From contig JAFRTJ010000046.1 of NCBI GenBank assembly GCA_017427185.1, positions 1 through 60,205 on the forward strand: 60,205 bases of DNA, read 5' to 3'. How positions within the stretch are numbered: the stretch's first letter is position 1; each line of letters opens with the position of its first letter. The notes beneath the pieces were generated by a model. That model was not told the DNA's origin, ran no database searches, and was given only the letters and a program-made list of their open reading frames with translations. This document shows, piece after piece, positions 8,557 to 17,780 of this stretch. The position numbers were made by a program, and so were the translations under genes. This DNA is from Bacteroidaceae bacterium (GTDB taxonomy: Bacteria; Bacteroidota; Bacteroidia; Bacteroidales; Bacteroidaceae).

Positions 8557-9378
8557 TTATTTGCTTATAATGGACGTTTCTGGGTTTTTTACGCCCTTGG
8601 CATTGCTTAAGTAAGCTTTTGCTACACCAAATTTCAAAAACATATCCAATCGCACAGGCATGTGGTTGTCGTCATCGGTGATATAGAAAGTGATTATTTC
8701 CTTTTCTTTTTTACCCTTGTATTCTACAAACGAAAAGACTAGGCAACGATAAGTTGTTCCTGTGCTGTCCATCTTGAAGTTCTTTTTGCCGCGATAAATC
8801 AATGTCGTAGGTTCAACTTTACGTCCATCAGCCATGGGAAATACCAACTTTTGACCTACGCTGAAGTCATCTGCCTTGAAAGAACGTGCTCTGAGCATCA
8901 TGCTGACCATGTCATAGACACATTCTGTATCATCGTGTTGAGTGTTACTGGTCTCTCCCTTGCGACTTAAATATTCCTGCTCAAGATGTATCTTACCACC
9001 AGGATAGGTGTATTTTACTTGGTCCACATAATATTTGCCTCCCTCATTGGCGGCCTTGCGATAGTAGAGGGGAACCATTTCCTTTGTGATATAACTCTCC
9101 AAAGTGTCGCGCATCAGGAAGAATTTGTCCAGTTTTTTGCTTGTTTGGGTAATCAGATTGCTTCGATAGACTGACTTGCCTTCCCACATTCCATTCTTGG
9201 TGGTTAGTGTGGCTGTGCCAGCCTTCATCCACACGAATTTCCAATTGAAATACAATTGATAACTCAGAGACTCTCCTGCCTGGAAAGCCGTATTCGTGGC
9301 GGTGCATTGTGCAAACGCCTTTGTGCCGATGCTTAACGAGACTAAGCACAGCAGGAAACTTACAATGTATCTTTTCAT
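8557..9378 (-). CDS. DUF3108 family secreted protein
   Basis: 273 aa with an N-terminal signal peptide (MKRYIVSFLLCLVSLSIGTKAFAQ). The mature part matches DUF3108: FQAGESLSYQLYFNWKFVWMKAGTA near the start and ITFYITDDDNHMPVRLD near the end, a predicted beta-rich periplasmic fold of unknown function. The start codon overlaps the stop of the upstream Ig-like lipoprotein gene by four bases (ATGA), so the two are translationally coupled and probably work in the same envelope process. Last gene of the acpP-to-DUF3108 run. Confidence 0.8.
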   Translation of the reverse strand: MKRYIVSFLLCLVSLSIGTKAFAQCTATNTAFQAGESLSYQLYFNWKFVWMKAGTATLTTKNGMWEGKSVYRSNLITQTSKKLDKFFLMRDTLESYITKEMVPLYYRKAANEGGKYYVDQVKYTYPGGKIHLEQEYLSRKGETSNTQHDDTECVYDMVSMMLRARSFKADDFSVGQKLVFPMADGRKVEPTTLIYRGKKNFKMDSTGTTYRCLVFSFVEYKGKKEKEIITFYITDDDNHMPVRLDMFLKFGVAKAYLSNAKGVKNPETSIISK

Positions 9379-11387
9379 CTGAATGAATTTCTATTACTGT
9401 TGGTACTATTGCTTGATCTGTTGTTGCTGTTCTTGCTTCTTCCAGATTTTGCTTTTCTCATTTCCTCGTCACGCTTTCGATTCCTGTCCTTAACAGTCTT
9501 TTCTTTATCGGGTTTCTGCTTCGTGATTTCCATCGCTTTCTGCTTATCCAGTCTTTCTAATCTTGGATTCCAGTCTTGTGCCAAGTCCCATTTTGCTTTT
9601 ACAGTCAAGGGTTTAGGGAAATAGAAGACTTCTTCGGGTTGCTTTCCTTCCTGATAGTTTCCTGTATCCCACTTGTCGTTCTGGTTGTTATCGATAAAAC
9701 AACGGATATAGTAGTCACCAGGTTTCATGTAATAGAAATCGGCACGACCTTTCTCATCGGCTCTGAGCGTGCGCATGGGCTTATCTCCCTTGCTCATGAT
9801 CTGCACAACCACGTTGGAATCTTTTGACGTGATATGCACAAAGATAGAACCGAATTCGTCTTCATCACGCACTCGAAATTCCTGTTTAATAGCTTTTGAC
9901 CCATTCCCCAAAATACTTAGGAAAGCAGCGCTGTCCACTTGAAAAACATATTGTTGCTTGGTTTCCCATTCGGCATAAAGTGTGTAGGAACGAAGGCTTC
10001 CTTCGACCGGTAGGAACAGGAATGGTTGAGGTATCAGGTTGGAGTCTTTCTTCAAATAGAAATGCATCATTGTCGTGTCCAAGCTGGCAATGGGCTCATT
10101 GCTGGTAAAGACAACGTTCTGATTGGGATCCAAACTGCCTGCTGGTTTCCCTGTGATTTCCAAGAAAGTCTTCAAGAAAGGATTCTCTTCGTAGGGTAAA
10201 GGTTCCTTAGCTTTTTTCAGTTTCTTTTCTCTCTCCTTTTCCCAATCCTCAATCTTCTTGTCCTTCTCTTTTTTTAGTTTCTCGTACGTGGTTTTCGGAG
10301 CCATTTCCAAGGTATCTGTATGTGGCGAGAGCATTCCCAGCGTGTCCGTTTCCAGGTATGTAATGGTCATTGCCAATGTGTCCTGATGATAAGTGAACAT
10401 AGTGTCTGTTACCCAGTATGTAATGGTGTCATTGTGGAGAGTGGGTTCGGCTACCAGACAACTGTCATTGAAATTAATTCCTTTTATTTTGGGTAGACTG
10501 TCTGCAGGTGCGGTGAAATAGAGGGTAAAGGATTCGGGTACTAACCGTTCATTCTTCAGCATATGCTGATCTTGTCCTTCTTCCTGGAATGCGCGGAGTA
10601 CGATGTCGTCAGGGTAGTAATGGGTAAAAGGGATAGCTCGGATGGAATCCCAATGGGTGGAATCGCGCCATACGGTATCCATGCGTAGATCTGGTCCTTG
10701 CGATGTTGTATAGGTTGTCGTGTCGAAAGCTATGATTTCACTTTTCTGATTGAAGAGGAAATTTCCGTCGGCATCTTTCAAGGCGAAGACATGATACTTG
10801 CCAGGTTTTACCCCCTTGATGGAGAACTTCCCACTACCGTTGGTACGTGATACGCGTTTGAAAGGAGTGGATCTCAAGATGGTGTCGTTGAAACTGGTAT
10901 CTGCGGGATATAGACCGACCATGATGCCCTTGATGGGTTCCAGATTCTCCGCATTCAGTACGGTGCCTGCTACTTCCATCGTGTCAATCTCATCGCCAGT
11001 ACTGAAACTGTAGGTGTAGTTCCCCATTGGGTTTCCTTCATTGTTGTCCTCAATGGCGTCGCTGAAATCGATAGTGTAGGTAGTGTTGGCTTGCAAGGAA
11101 TCATAGAGGTCGATGCGTACTCGCTTGCCATCAGCTCGAATGTTGGGAGCTTCTATTTGTGGAGGCGACACGATAACTTTCTCGCTGGCATTTTCCAACT
11201 TAATGTATTCATCGAATGCAATGCTGATTTTTTTCTTGTCGCTATTGGTCGCTTTATCGGCAGGGTATGACACTAGCACTTTTGGCGGAGTTTCATCGTA
11301 TCGACCTCCGTCAGGATTGCCTATGCTGGCACAAGCGGCTAACAGCAAGGCAAAGAGAGTGACTGTCAGGTACCGTCTGCCATTCAT
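9375..11387 (-). CDS. Ig-like domain lipoprotein (SbsA-type)
   Basis: 670 aa lipoprotein with lipobox LLAAC (Cys19). The first domain is an SbsA-like Ig fold (PPKVLVSYPADKATN, then ISIAFDEYIKL), followed by a carboxypeptidase-regulatory-like repeat (GKFSIKGVKPGKYHVFALKD) and a second such repeat near the C-terminus (GDYYIRCFIDNNQNDKWDTG). The tail is lysine/arginine and then serine/asparagine rich. The gene overlaps its neighbours by four bases on both sides. Outer-membrane anchoring is likely; function unknown, conserved in Bacteroidetes. Confidence 0.75.
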   Translation of the reverse strand: MNGRRYLTVTLFALLLAACASIGNPDGGRYDETPPKVLVSYPADKATNSDKKKISIAFDEYIKLENASEKVIVSPPQIEAPNIRADGKRVRIDLYDSLQANTTYTIDFSDAIEDNNEGNPMGNYTYSFSTGDEIDTMEVAGTVLNAENLEPIKGIMVGLYPADTSFNDTILRSTPFKRVSRTNGSGKFSIKGVKPGKYHVFALKDADGNFLFNQKSEIIAFDTTTYTTSQGPDLRMDTVWRDSTHWDSIRAIPFTHYYPDDIVLRAFQEEGQDQHMLKNERLVPESFTLYFTAPADSLPKIKGINFNDSCLVAEPTLHNDTITYWVTDTMFTYHQDTLAMTITYLETDTLGMLSPHTDTLEMAPKTTYEKLKKEKDKKIEDWEKEREKKLKKAKEPLPYEENPFLKTFLEITGKPAGSLDPNQNVVFTSNEPIASLDTTMMHFYLKKDSNLIPQPFLFLPVEGSLRSYTLYAEWETKQQYVFQVDSAAFLSILGNGSKAIKQEFRVRDEDEFGSIFVHITSKDSNVVVQIMSKGDKPMRTLRADEKGRADFYYMKPGDYYIRCFIDNNQNDKWDTGNYQEGKQPEEVFYFPKPLTVKAKWDLAQDWNPRLERLDKQKAMEITKQKPDKEKTVKDRNRKRDEEMRKAKSGRSKNSNNRSSNSTNSNRNSFR

Positions 11388-12892
11388 TCGTTTAACGCCA
11401 ATATTTCTTCTATAATATTCCTTTGATTGCTTAGTCGGGGGACTTTGTGCTGTCCACCCAATTTCCCGTTGGATTTTAGCCAGTCATTGAAGACACCCTT
11501 GCGTGCCAAAATGATTTCGAGAGGTTGCAGGGTAATGTCCTTGTGTCGTTTGGCTTCGTAGTCGGAGTTGATTTTCTGAAGTGTTTTGTCCAGTATGCTG
11601 GCAAACTCAGCGAGGTCTTTGGGTTCTACGGCAAATTCTATCAGCCATTGATGGCGGCATTTCCCCTTGTCGTCCATGTAAACGGGTGCAGCAGTATATT
11701 CCAGTACTTGGGCTCCTGTCATGGCACAGGCCTGCTGTAATCCTTTCTCTGCATTATCCACGATGAGTTCTTCGCCGAAAGCGTTGATGAAGGACTTCGT
11801 ACGTCCTGTGATGACGAACTTGTATGGATCTTTTTCTGTGAATCGTATCGTATCGCCTATCATGTATCGCCATAAACCACTGCTGGTGCTGATGACCATT
11901 GCATAGTTTTTGCCAACCTCGATACCCCACAGGGGCACCACAGAAGGATTCTCCTTACTTATTTCATCCAGTGGGATGAATTCATAGAAGACACCATAGT
12001 CCACCATCAAGCTCATGGAAGAATTACATGGGTCATCTTGCAAACCAAAGAATCCTTCGCTGGCATTGTAAGTTTCCATGTAGTTCATACCTTCCTTTGT
12101 GATTAAGTTACGATACTGATCGCGATAGGGGCCAAAGGCAACTCCACCGTGGAAAAAAACTTCCAGATTTGGCCATACGTCCTGAAGGTGTGCGCTGCCA
12201 GATATTTCCATTATCCGAGTTAGTACACTCAGCATCCACGATGGTACGCCACTCAGATTCGTCACATTTTCCTGTATGACCTCACGGGCGATGCGGTCAC
12301 GCTTAATCTCAAAATCACTCAGCAAGGCAGTCTTCTTCTTTGGCACACGTATCAGATTGACCAGCGGATTGATGTTTTCTATCAGAATAGCACTTAGATC
12401 CCCCACTAAACTATCCTTCAGATTATAGTTGGGAGCATGGCTGCCTCCAAGAATCAAGGCTTTTCCATCAAGGATACGGCTCTTGGGATTATTGCGCAGA
12501 TACCATGCTACAGCATCCGTACCGCCAGCAAAATGCGTGTCTTTGAGTCCATACTTGCTCACAGGGATGAACTTACTCTTGTCGTTTGTGGTTCCGCTGG
12601 ATTTGGCGTACCACTTTATTTGCCCAGGCCAAAGAATGTCGCGCTCGCCTTGCCGCATGCGGTCGATGTACCCTTTCAGTTCTTCATAAGTGTTGATGGG
12701 AGAAGACTGGTGGAATTGTTCGTAGCTCTTTATGTTGGAAAAGCCATGGTGGTTTCCCCACTCAGTATCAGCAGCCTTGTGTGTCAACCATAGTAGGGTC
12801 TTCATCTGCATCTGCTGCGCTTGGGTGGCATATCTGTCCAGCATCTTTTGGCGATGCAGGAAGATAGGTCTTATGATGCTGGTTATGCTCAT
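11384..12892 (-). CDS. GH3 auxin-responsive-promoter-family protein
   Basis: 502 aa protein of the GH3 (acyl-adenylate/amide synthetase) family, related to plant JAR1 and to the ANL superfamily. Recognisable parts are AKSSGTTNDKSKFIPVS (adenylate-forming P-loop-like motif, about residues 92-108), YNASEGFFGLQDD, and SGLWRYMIGDTIRFT. The bacterial substrate is not known. It starts 24 bp after the rnc stop and its stop overlaps the next start by four bases, so it belongs to the acpP-fabF-rnc operon, hinting at an acyl-chain role. Confidence 0.8.
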   Translation of the reverse strand: MSITSIIRPIFLHRQKMLDRYATQAQQMQMKTLLWLTHKAADTEWGNHHGFSNIKSYEQFHQSSPINTYEELKGYIDRMRQGERDILWPGQIKWYAKSSGTTNDKSKFIPVSKYGLKDTHFAGGTDAVAWYLRNNPKSRILDGKALILGGSHAPNYNLKDSLVGDLSAILIENINPLVNLIRVPKKKTALLSDFEIKRDRIAREVIQENVTNLSGVPSWMLSVLTRIMEISGSAHLQDVWPNLEVFFHGGVAFGPYRDQYRNLITKEGMNYMETYNASEGFFGLQDDPCNSSMSLMVDYGVFYEFIPLDEISKENPSVVPLWGIEVGKNYAMVISTSSGLWRYMIGDTIRFTEKDPYKFVITGRTKSFINAFGEELIVDNAEKGLQQACAMTGAQVLEYTAAPVYMDDKGKCRHQWLIEFAVEPKDLAEFASILDKTLQKINSDYEAKRHKDITLQPLEIILARKGVFNDWLKSNGKLGGQHKVPRLSNQRNIIEEILALNE

Positions 12893-12916
12893 TTGTCAGA
12901 ATTCCTCGTTTGCGGT

Positions 12917-13753
12917 TCAGTAGGTGACGGCAACAGCCTCTGCAGGAATCTCCATAACAGCGTGCTGTTCCTTCATCTTGAGGATTTGTTGTTCCAGTTT
13001 CGGATCTTTTCTCAAAGCCATCAAAGTCTCTTTGCTGGCTATCTGGTGGCTCTCTTTCTTCGAATAGCCTTTGCCTTTTCCACACTCAATTCCTTCGAGG
13101 ATAACCTGGCTGAGGAAGATGGGCGTCCCGTTTTCTTCATGAGTTTCTTTTACCAGCCGGTATTCCAGTTGGACGCGGTTCTTTTGGCTCCACTCCAGCA
13201 ATTTGCTTTTGAAGTTAGCTTCTTGTTGGACCATTTTGTCCAGGTTGAGCACGTGGCCAAGGATTTGTTTCTTCACGAAGAGCATGCAATAATCATACCC
13301 TCGATCCAGATAGATGGCTCCAATGAGAGCCTCCAATGCATTTCCTTCGATGTAGCTATTGTGGCTGTGAAAGCTTCCGTTGGTTTGTATCAGTTTGCTT
13401 AACCCTACTTTCGTGGCGACTTTGCCGAGAGTCTCGCGCTGTACGATTTTGCTGCGTGCATTGGTCAGGAATCCTTCTCTCTTTCCTTGGAATCGCTGAT
13501 AGACGATATCACCCACTACAGCTCCCAGGATGGCATCTCCCAGGAATTCCAGCCTTTCGTTGTTGAGCGGACGTCCTTTCTCGTTTTTTATCGAGACAGA
13601 TTTGTGCATCAAAGCCTGCTTGTAATGCTGTATGTGGTGGGGATAGAATCCCATCATATCATAAAAAGAACGATAAAGTTCCTTGTCTTTTCGGAAAGGG
13701 AACTTTATCGTATCAATAAGGTTTGTGACGAACACAATCTTATTACTCAGCAT
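12917..13753 (-). CDS. rnc: Ribonuclease III
   Basis: 278 aa double-strand-specific endoribonuclease for rRNA and mRNA processing. The N-terminal catalytic domain contains the signature NERLEFLGDAILGAVVGD, a second acidic region ALEALIGAIYLDRG provides the partner glutamate, and a C-terminal dsRNA-binding domain follows (FKSKLLEWSQKN to SHQIASKETLMAL). I chose MLSNKIVF at 13753; an upstream in-frame ATG at 13786 lies deeper inside fabF. The start still overlaps the end of fabF by 11 bases. fabF-rnc adjacency is conserved in Bacteroidetes. Confidence 0.93.
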   Translation of the reverse strand: MLSNKIVFVTNLIDTIKFPFRKDKELYRSFYDMMGFYPHHIQHYKQALMHKSVSIKNEKGRPLNNERLEFLGDAILGAVVGDIVYQRFQGKREGFLTNARSKIVQRETLGKVATKVGLSKLIQTNGSFHSHNSYIEGNALEALIGAIYLDRGYDYCMLFVKKQILGHVLNLDKMVQQEANFKSKLLEWSQKNRVQLEYRLVKETHEENGTPIFLSQVILEGIECGKGKGYSKKESHQIASKETLMALRKDPKLEQQILKMKEQHAVMEIPAEAVAVTY

Positions 13754-15008
13754 ACTTCTTGAAGATGACACATGCGTTGTGCCCACCGAAACCGAAAGTA
13801 TTGCTCAAGGCTGCGCGTACATTGCGTTTCTGAGCCTTATTGAAGGTGAAATTCAGATTGTAGTCTATCTCTGGATCTTTGTCGTCTTCCTCGTGATTGA
13901 TGGTTGGAGGTATGATGTCATTCTTTACCGCCAGCACGCTGATCATGGCTTCCAGGGCACCTGCTGCACCCAGCAAGTGGCCGGTCATGGATTTCGTGCT
14001 GCTGATGTTCAGCTCATAGGCATGTTCGCCGAATACGTTTTGAATGGCTTTTACCTCAGAGATGTCACCCACGGTTGTGGAGGTGCCATGCACGTTGATG
14101 TAGTCGATTTCTTCGGGTTTCATCTCGGCATCTTCCAAAGCATTCTCCATCACCAGTTTGGCTCCCAAGCCTTCAGGATGGGATGCTGTGATATGGTAAG
14201 CGTCGGCACTCATTCCTGCGCCAGCCATTTCTGCATAGATCTTGGCACCACGAGCCTTGGCGTGCTCCAATTCCTCCAGAATCAGGGAAGCGCCACCCTC
14301 GCCCATGACGAAACCGTCACGACTTGCGCTGAAGGGACGACTGGCCTTTTCTGGTTCGTCGTTGCGGGTGCTTAGGGCATGCATGGCATTGAAACCACCC
14401 ACACCACAGGGAAGGATAGCAGCCTCTGCACCGCCACATACAATCATGTTTGCCTTGTTCAATCGGATCAGATTGAAAGCATCGGCCAAAGCATGGGTTG
14501 AGCTGGCGCATGCGCTGCTGGTGATGTAGTTGGGTCCATGGAATCCGTACTTGATGCTGATGTGGCCGGCACAGATGTCGGCAATCATCTTGGGCACAAA
14601 GAAAGGACTGAACTTGGGACCCAGCGTGTCACCTGTTTTGGCATAGTTCGTGATTTCCTCCTCGAAGGTTTGCATGCCGCCGATGCCTACACCGAATACC
14701 ACTCCCACGCGGTTCTTGTCGATGTTCTCCAGGTCAATGGCACTGTCATCTACAGCCATCGTGGCTGCGGCGAGTGCGTATTGGCAATAAGGATCCATCT
14801 TCCGCGCTTCCTTGCGGTCGATATAGTCAGCTGCGTTGAAATCCTTCAGTTCGCAAGCGAACTTGGTTTTGAACAACGAGGCATCGAAATGTGTGATAGG
14901 AGCAGCGCCGCTTACACCATCCAGAAGTTTCTTCCAGGTTTCCTCAGCATTGTTGCCCAAGGGGCTTACGCAGCCTATTCCTGTCACTACGACTCTCTTT
15001 AATTCCAT
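13743..15008 (-). CDS. fabF: 3-oxoacyl-ACP synthase II
   Basis: 421 aa condensing enzyme of fatty-acid elongation (malonyl-ACP plus acyl-ACP). The Cys-His-His triad is visible: Cys167 in SSACASSTHAL, His in NVHGTSTTVGD (about 309) and His in SMTGHLLGAAGAL (about 344). Thiolase fold, cytosolic. Follows acpP after 45 bp and overlaps rnc, the common acpP-fabF-rnc cluster. Confidence 0.97.
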   Translation of the reverse strand: MELKRVVVTGIGCVSPLGNNAEETWKKLLDGVSGAAPITHFDASLFKTKFACELKDFNAADYIDRKEARKMDPYCQYALAAATMAVDDSAIDLENIDKNRVGVVFGVGIGGMQTFEEEITNYAKTGDTLGPKFSPFFVPKMIADICAGHISIKYGFHGPNYITSSACASSTHALADAFNLIRLNKANMIVCGGAEAAILPCGVGGFNAMHALSTRNDEPEKASRPFSASRDGFVMGEGGASLILEELEHAKARGAKIYAEMAGAGMSADAYHITASHPEGLGAKLVMENALEDAEMKPEEIDYINVHGTSTTVGDISEVKAIQNVFGEHAYELNISSTKSMTGHLLGAAGALEAMISVLAVKNDIIPPTINHEEDDKDPEIDYNLNFTFNKAQKRNVRAALSNTFGFGGHNACVIFKKYAE

Positions 15009-15053
15009 TATGTTTGTTAGAGGGGTTGGAATCTGTTTCCTGTTTTTTACGTT

Positions 15054-15293
15054 TTAGGCGTTAGCCTCGATGTATGCGATTGCGTCAGCAACAGTACCAA
15101 TCTTCTCAGCTTGGTCATCGGGAATGGTGATTTCGAAAGCCTTCTCGAACTCCATGATCAACTCAACGGTGTCCAGAGAATCTGCACCCAGGTCATTGGT
15201 GAAAGATGCTTCAGGGGTAACCTCTGCCTCGTCAACACCCAACTTATCAACAATAATCTCCTTTACTTTAGCTTCAATTTCTGCTTGTGACAT
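15054..15293 (-). CDS. acpP: Acyl carrier protein
   Basis: 79 aa acidic protein. The phosphopantetheine attachment site is Ser39 in [17 protein letters not shown]. It carries growing acyl chains for FabF and for lipid A assembly. First gene of the operon, with a leader of about 75 nt from the predicted promoter at 15373-15403. Confidence 0.97.
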   Translation of the reverse strand: MSQAEIEAKVKEIIVDKLGVDEAEVTPEASFTNDLGADSLDTVELIMEFEKAFEITIPDDQAEKIGTVADAIAYIEANA

Positions 15294-15372
15294 AATTCTC
15301 TTCTTAATTAATTAATATAAAATAATGTATATGTTCAACTCTGAAAAACGGCTATATGCTGTTTTCGGGGTG

Positions 15373-15403
15373 CAAAGTAACTACAAAATACTCGTTCTTG
15401 CAA
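15373..15403 (-). promoter_or_regulatory. Promoter of the acpP operon
   Basis: On the minus strand TTG (15401-15403), a 21-bp spacer and TACTTTG (15373-15379) fit the shorter TAnTTTG version of the Bacteroidetes consensus. GCACCCC follows downstream. Confidence 0.5.
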
Positions 15404-15518
15404 GTATTGCGTGTGAAAACTTGCAAAAAAATGCACATTTCTGCCGTTTTTGTGCACAAATCAAGCGGTTTGAACAAATAAAACACCTTATTTGTCTCGA
15501 AATATGAAGAATTATATG

Positions 15519-15526
15519 TAAGTTTG
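15519..15526 (+). promoter_or_regulatory. -7 box of the dsbD promoter
   Basis: TAAGTTTG, a perfect TAnnTTTG box, ends 16 bp before the dsbD ATG and implies a very short leader. A TTTG at 15491-15494 is 24 bp upstream, longer than usual. Confidence 0.5.
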
Positions 15527-15542
15527 TAACTCAATACTCTCT

Positions 15543-17585
15543 ATGATGATGAAAAGAATATCTTCCCTAATAGGCTTGATAGCGGCCTGCGTTGTGTCTG
15601 CTTTCGCCCAGATGATGGATCCTGTGCACTTCACAGTACAGCAGAAGCAGGTGTCTGATAGTGAATTCGAGGTTGTCTTCAGCGGTACAACGGAAGCCGG
15701 ATGGCATGTCTATGGCTCTGATGTTGCGGATGGAGGTCCCACTCGTGCTGAGTTGACGTTGGAGTCGAGTAGGGGTGTTGCCCCCAAAGGCAAGCTTCAG
15801 ATGCGGGGCAAGGTCATACGCACGATGGACGAACTCTTTGGTATGCAGGTTTCCTACATGGAAGGGAAGGTCATCTTCGCCCAGAAGTTCAGCATTACGG
15901 AACCCAAATATGACCTTGCCGGCTATTTGACCTATGGAGCCTGCAATGACCAGAACTGCATGCCTCCCACTCATGTCGAGTTTTCCTTCTCTGGCACACG
16001 TAAGGTGGAGAAACCTCAGGAGACTCCTGTCCAGGAGGCTGCCTCCCCTGATTCCGTGAAGGCCGATTCCGCTGAAGTTCAGGCGGAGCCAGAGCCATCT
16101 CCTGCTGAGACAGAAACAGACCTTTGGGCACCTGTCATCGACGAACTCAAAGCCCACCAGGATGGCACGTTGCAATCTCCTTCCGACAAATCTATCTGGA
16201 GGATTTTCCTGCTGGGCTTGCTGGGCGGCTTCGTGGCGTTGCTTACTCCCTGTGTCTGGCCCATCATCCCCATGACGGTCAGTTTCTTCCTGAAACGTGC
16301 CCAAAACAAGAAATCAGGCGTGCGCGATGCCATTACGTATGGCATCAGCATCATTGTCATTTACGTTCTGCTGGGTCTGCTTGTTACCCTCATCTTTGGT
16401 GCCAGCGCTCTCAATGCGCTCAGCACGAATGCCGTCTTCAACATTTTCTTCTTCCTGATGCTGCTGGTTTTTGCCGCCAGTTTCCTTGGAGGGTTTGAGA
16501 TAACGCTGCCCAGCAGTTGGACCAATGCTGTCGACCGCAAGTCGGAGTCCACCACAGGTTTGCTCAGCATCTTCCTGATGGCTTTCACCCTTGCGTTGGT
16601 CAGTTTCTCCTGCACGGGTCCCATCATAGGTTTCCTGCTGGTCGAGGTCGGTTCCAGCGGATCCATTCTGGCACCCACCATCGGAATGCTGGGATTTGCT
16701 GTAGCTTTGGCTCTTCCACTCGCCCTCTTTGCCTTGTTCCCCACATGGCTCAAGAGTGTTCCCAAGAGCGGCAACTGGATGAATTGCATCAAAGTCTGCC
16801 TGGGTTTCATCGAACTGGCCTTCTCGCTCAAGTTCCTTTCTGTAGCCGACCTGGCTTATGGCTGGCACATTCTCGACCGCGAGACGTTTCTCGCCCTTTG
16901 GATTGCCCTCTTCGCCCTGATGGGCGCTTACCTCATCGGCTGGATACGTTTCCCTCATGACGAAGATGAGTACGATGAGATGGGTGAGGTCATCGTCAAC
17001 CCTCGCACCAGTGTCACTCGCTTCTTTTTGGCACTCATCTCCTTTGCTTTCGCCATCTATATGGTGCCAGGTCTGTGGGGAGCTCCCTGCAAGGCCATCA
17101 GTGCGTTCACTCCTCCCATCAGCACTCAGGATTTCAATCTCTCTCATCATGAGGTAGAGGCACGATTCCAGGATTATGACGAAGGGATGGCCTACGCCCG
17201 TGCCCACAAGATGCCTGTCATGGTGGACTTCACAGGTTACGGATGCGTGAACTGCCGTAAGATGGAAGCTGCCGTTTGGACCGATTCGCGAGTGGCAGAA
17301 CTTCTTAACGGGAAGTATGTCCTCATCAGCCTCTATGTGGACGAGAAGACAGCTCTTCCTGAGCCTATCGTCGTCGAGGAGAACGGCTCCCCTGTAAAGC
17401 TCCGTACCGTTGGAGACAAATGGAGCTACCTGCAGCGCATCAAGTTTGGCGCTAATGCCCAACCTTTCTATGTCCTGCTCGACAACGAGGGGCATCCTCT
17501 CAGCGCACCCTATTCCTACGACGAAGACGTTCCTGCCTATCAATCTTTTTTGCAGAAAGGTCTGGAAGCATACAGCAGTAACTGA
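15543..17585 (+). CDS. dsbD: Protein-disulfide reductase DsbD
   Basis: 680 aa inner-membrane reductase that passes electrons from cytosolic thioredoxin to periplasmic thiol proteins. After a signal peptide the DsbD-alpha domain carries Cys134 and Cys139 (GACNDQNCMPP). The membrane domain has eight or so helices with the paired cysteines in LLTPCVWPIIP and SFSCTGPIIG. The C-terminal thioredoxin domain has Cys568-Val-Asn-Cys571 (GYGCVNCRKME). A low-complexity Glu/Pro/Ala linker joins alpha and membrane domains. Single gene, facing the TlpA-like gene, with a 22-bp-phased palindrome array in the gap. Confidence 0.92.
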   Translation: MMMKRISSLIGLIAACVVSAFAQMMDPVHFTVQQKQVSDSEFEVVFSGTTEAGWHVYGSDVADGGPTRAELTLESSRGVAPKGKLQMRGKVIRTMDELFGMQVSYMEGKVIFAQKFSITEPKYDLAGYLTYGACNDQNCMPPTHVEFSFSGTRKVEKPQETPVQEAASPDSVKADSAEVQAEPEPSPAETETDLWAPVIDELKAHQDGTLQSPSDKSIWRIFLLGLLGGFVALLTPCVWPIIPMTVSFFLKRAQNKKSGVRDAITYGISIIVIYVLLGLLVTLIFGASALNALSTNAVFNIFFFLMLLVFAASFLGGFEITLPSSWTNAVDRKSESTTGLLSIFLMAFTLALVSFSCTGPIIGFLLVEVGSSGSILAPTIGMLGFAVALALPLALFALFPTWLKSVPKSGNWMNCIKVCLGFIELAFSLKFLSVADLAYGWHILDRETFLALWIALFALMGAYLIGWIRFPHDEDEYDEMGEVIVNPRTSVTRFFLALISFAFAIYMVPGLWGAPCKAISAFTPPISTQDFNLSHHEVEARFQDYDEGMAYARAHKMPVMVDFTGYGCVNCRKMEAAVWTDSRVAELLNGKYVLISLYVDEKTALPEPIVVEENGSPVKLRTVGDKWSYLQRIKFGANAQPFYVLLDNEGHPLSAPYSYDEDVPAYQSFLQKGLEAYSSN

Positions 17586-17680
17586 CACGCAGTAGCCTCA
17601 AATCTCAGCCTCTCCTTGAAGAAGCCATTTGTGACTTCTGAGTGCAAGAAGAAACCATTCACCAGTTCTTCGTTCGTCCG

Positions 17681-17756
17681 CAACGTGTTGAAAGGAGGAA
17701 ATCAACACGTTGAATCGGTCAAGTCAACACGTTGAAATCCTCCTTTCGACACGTCG
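17681..17756. repeat. Array A: four palindromes at 22-bp period
   Basis: CAACGTGTTG (17681), CAACACGTTG (17703), CAACACGTTG (17725) and the variant CGACACGTCG (17747), each exactly 22 bp apart. Spacers 1 and 3 are reverse complements of each other over GAAAGGAGGA/TCCTCCTTTC, so the whole array is also an imperfect inverted repeat with arms of about 33 bases around ATCGGTCAAG. It lies between the convergent dsbD and TlpA-like genes. Same design as arrays at 37293-37368 and 56723-56798. Otherwise the 17586-17780 gap is empty. Confidence 0.9.
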
Positions 17757-17780
17757 CCCCAATGCACGCGTTTCCTTCCC

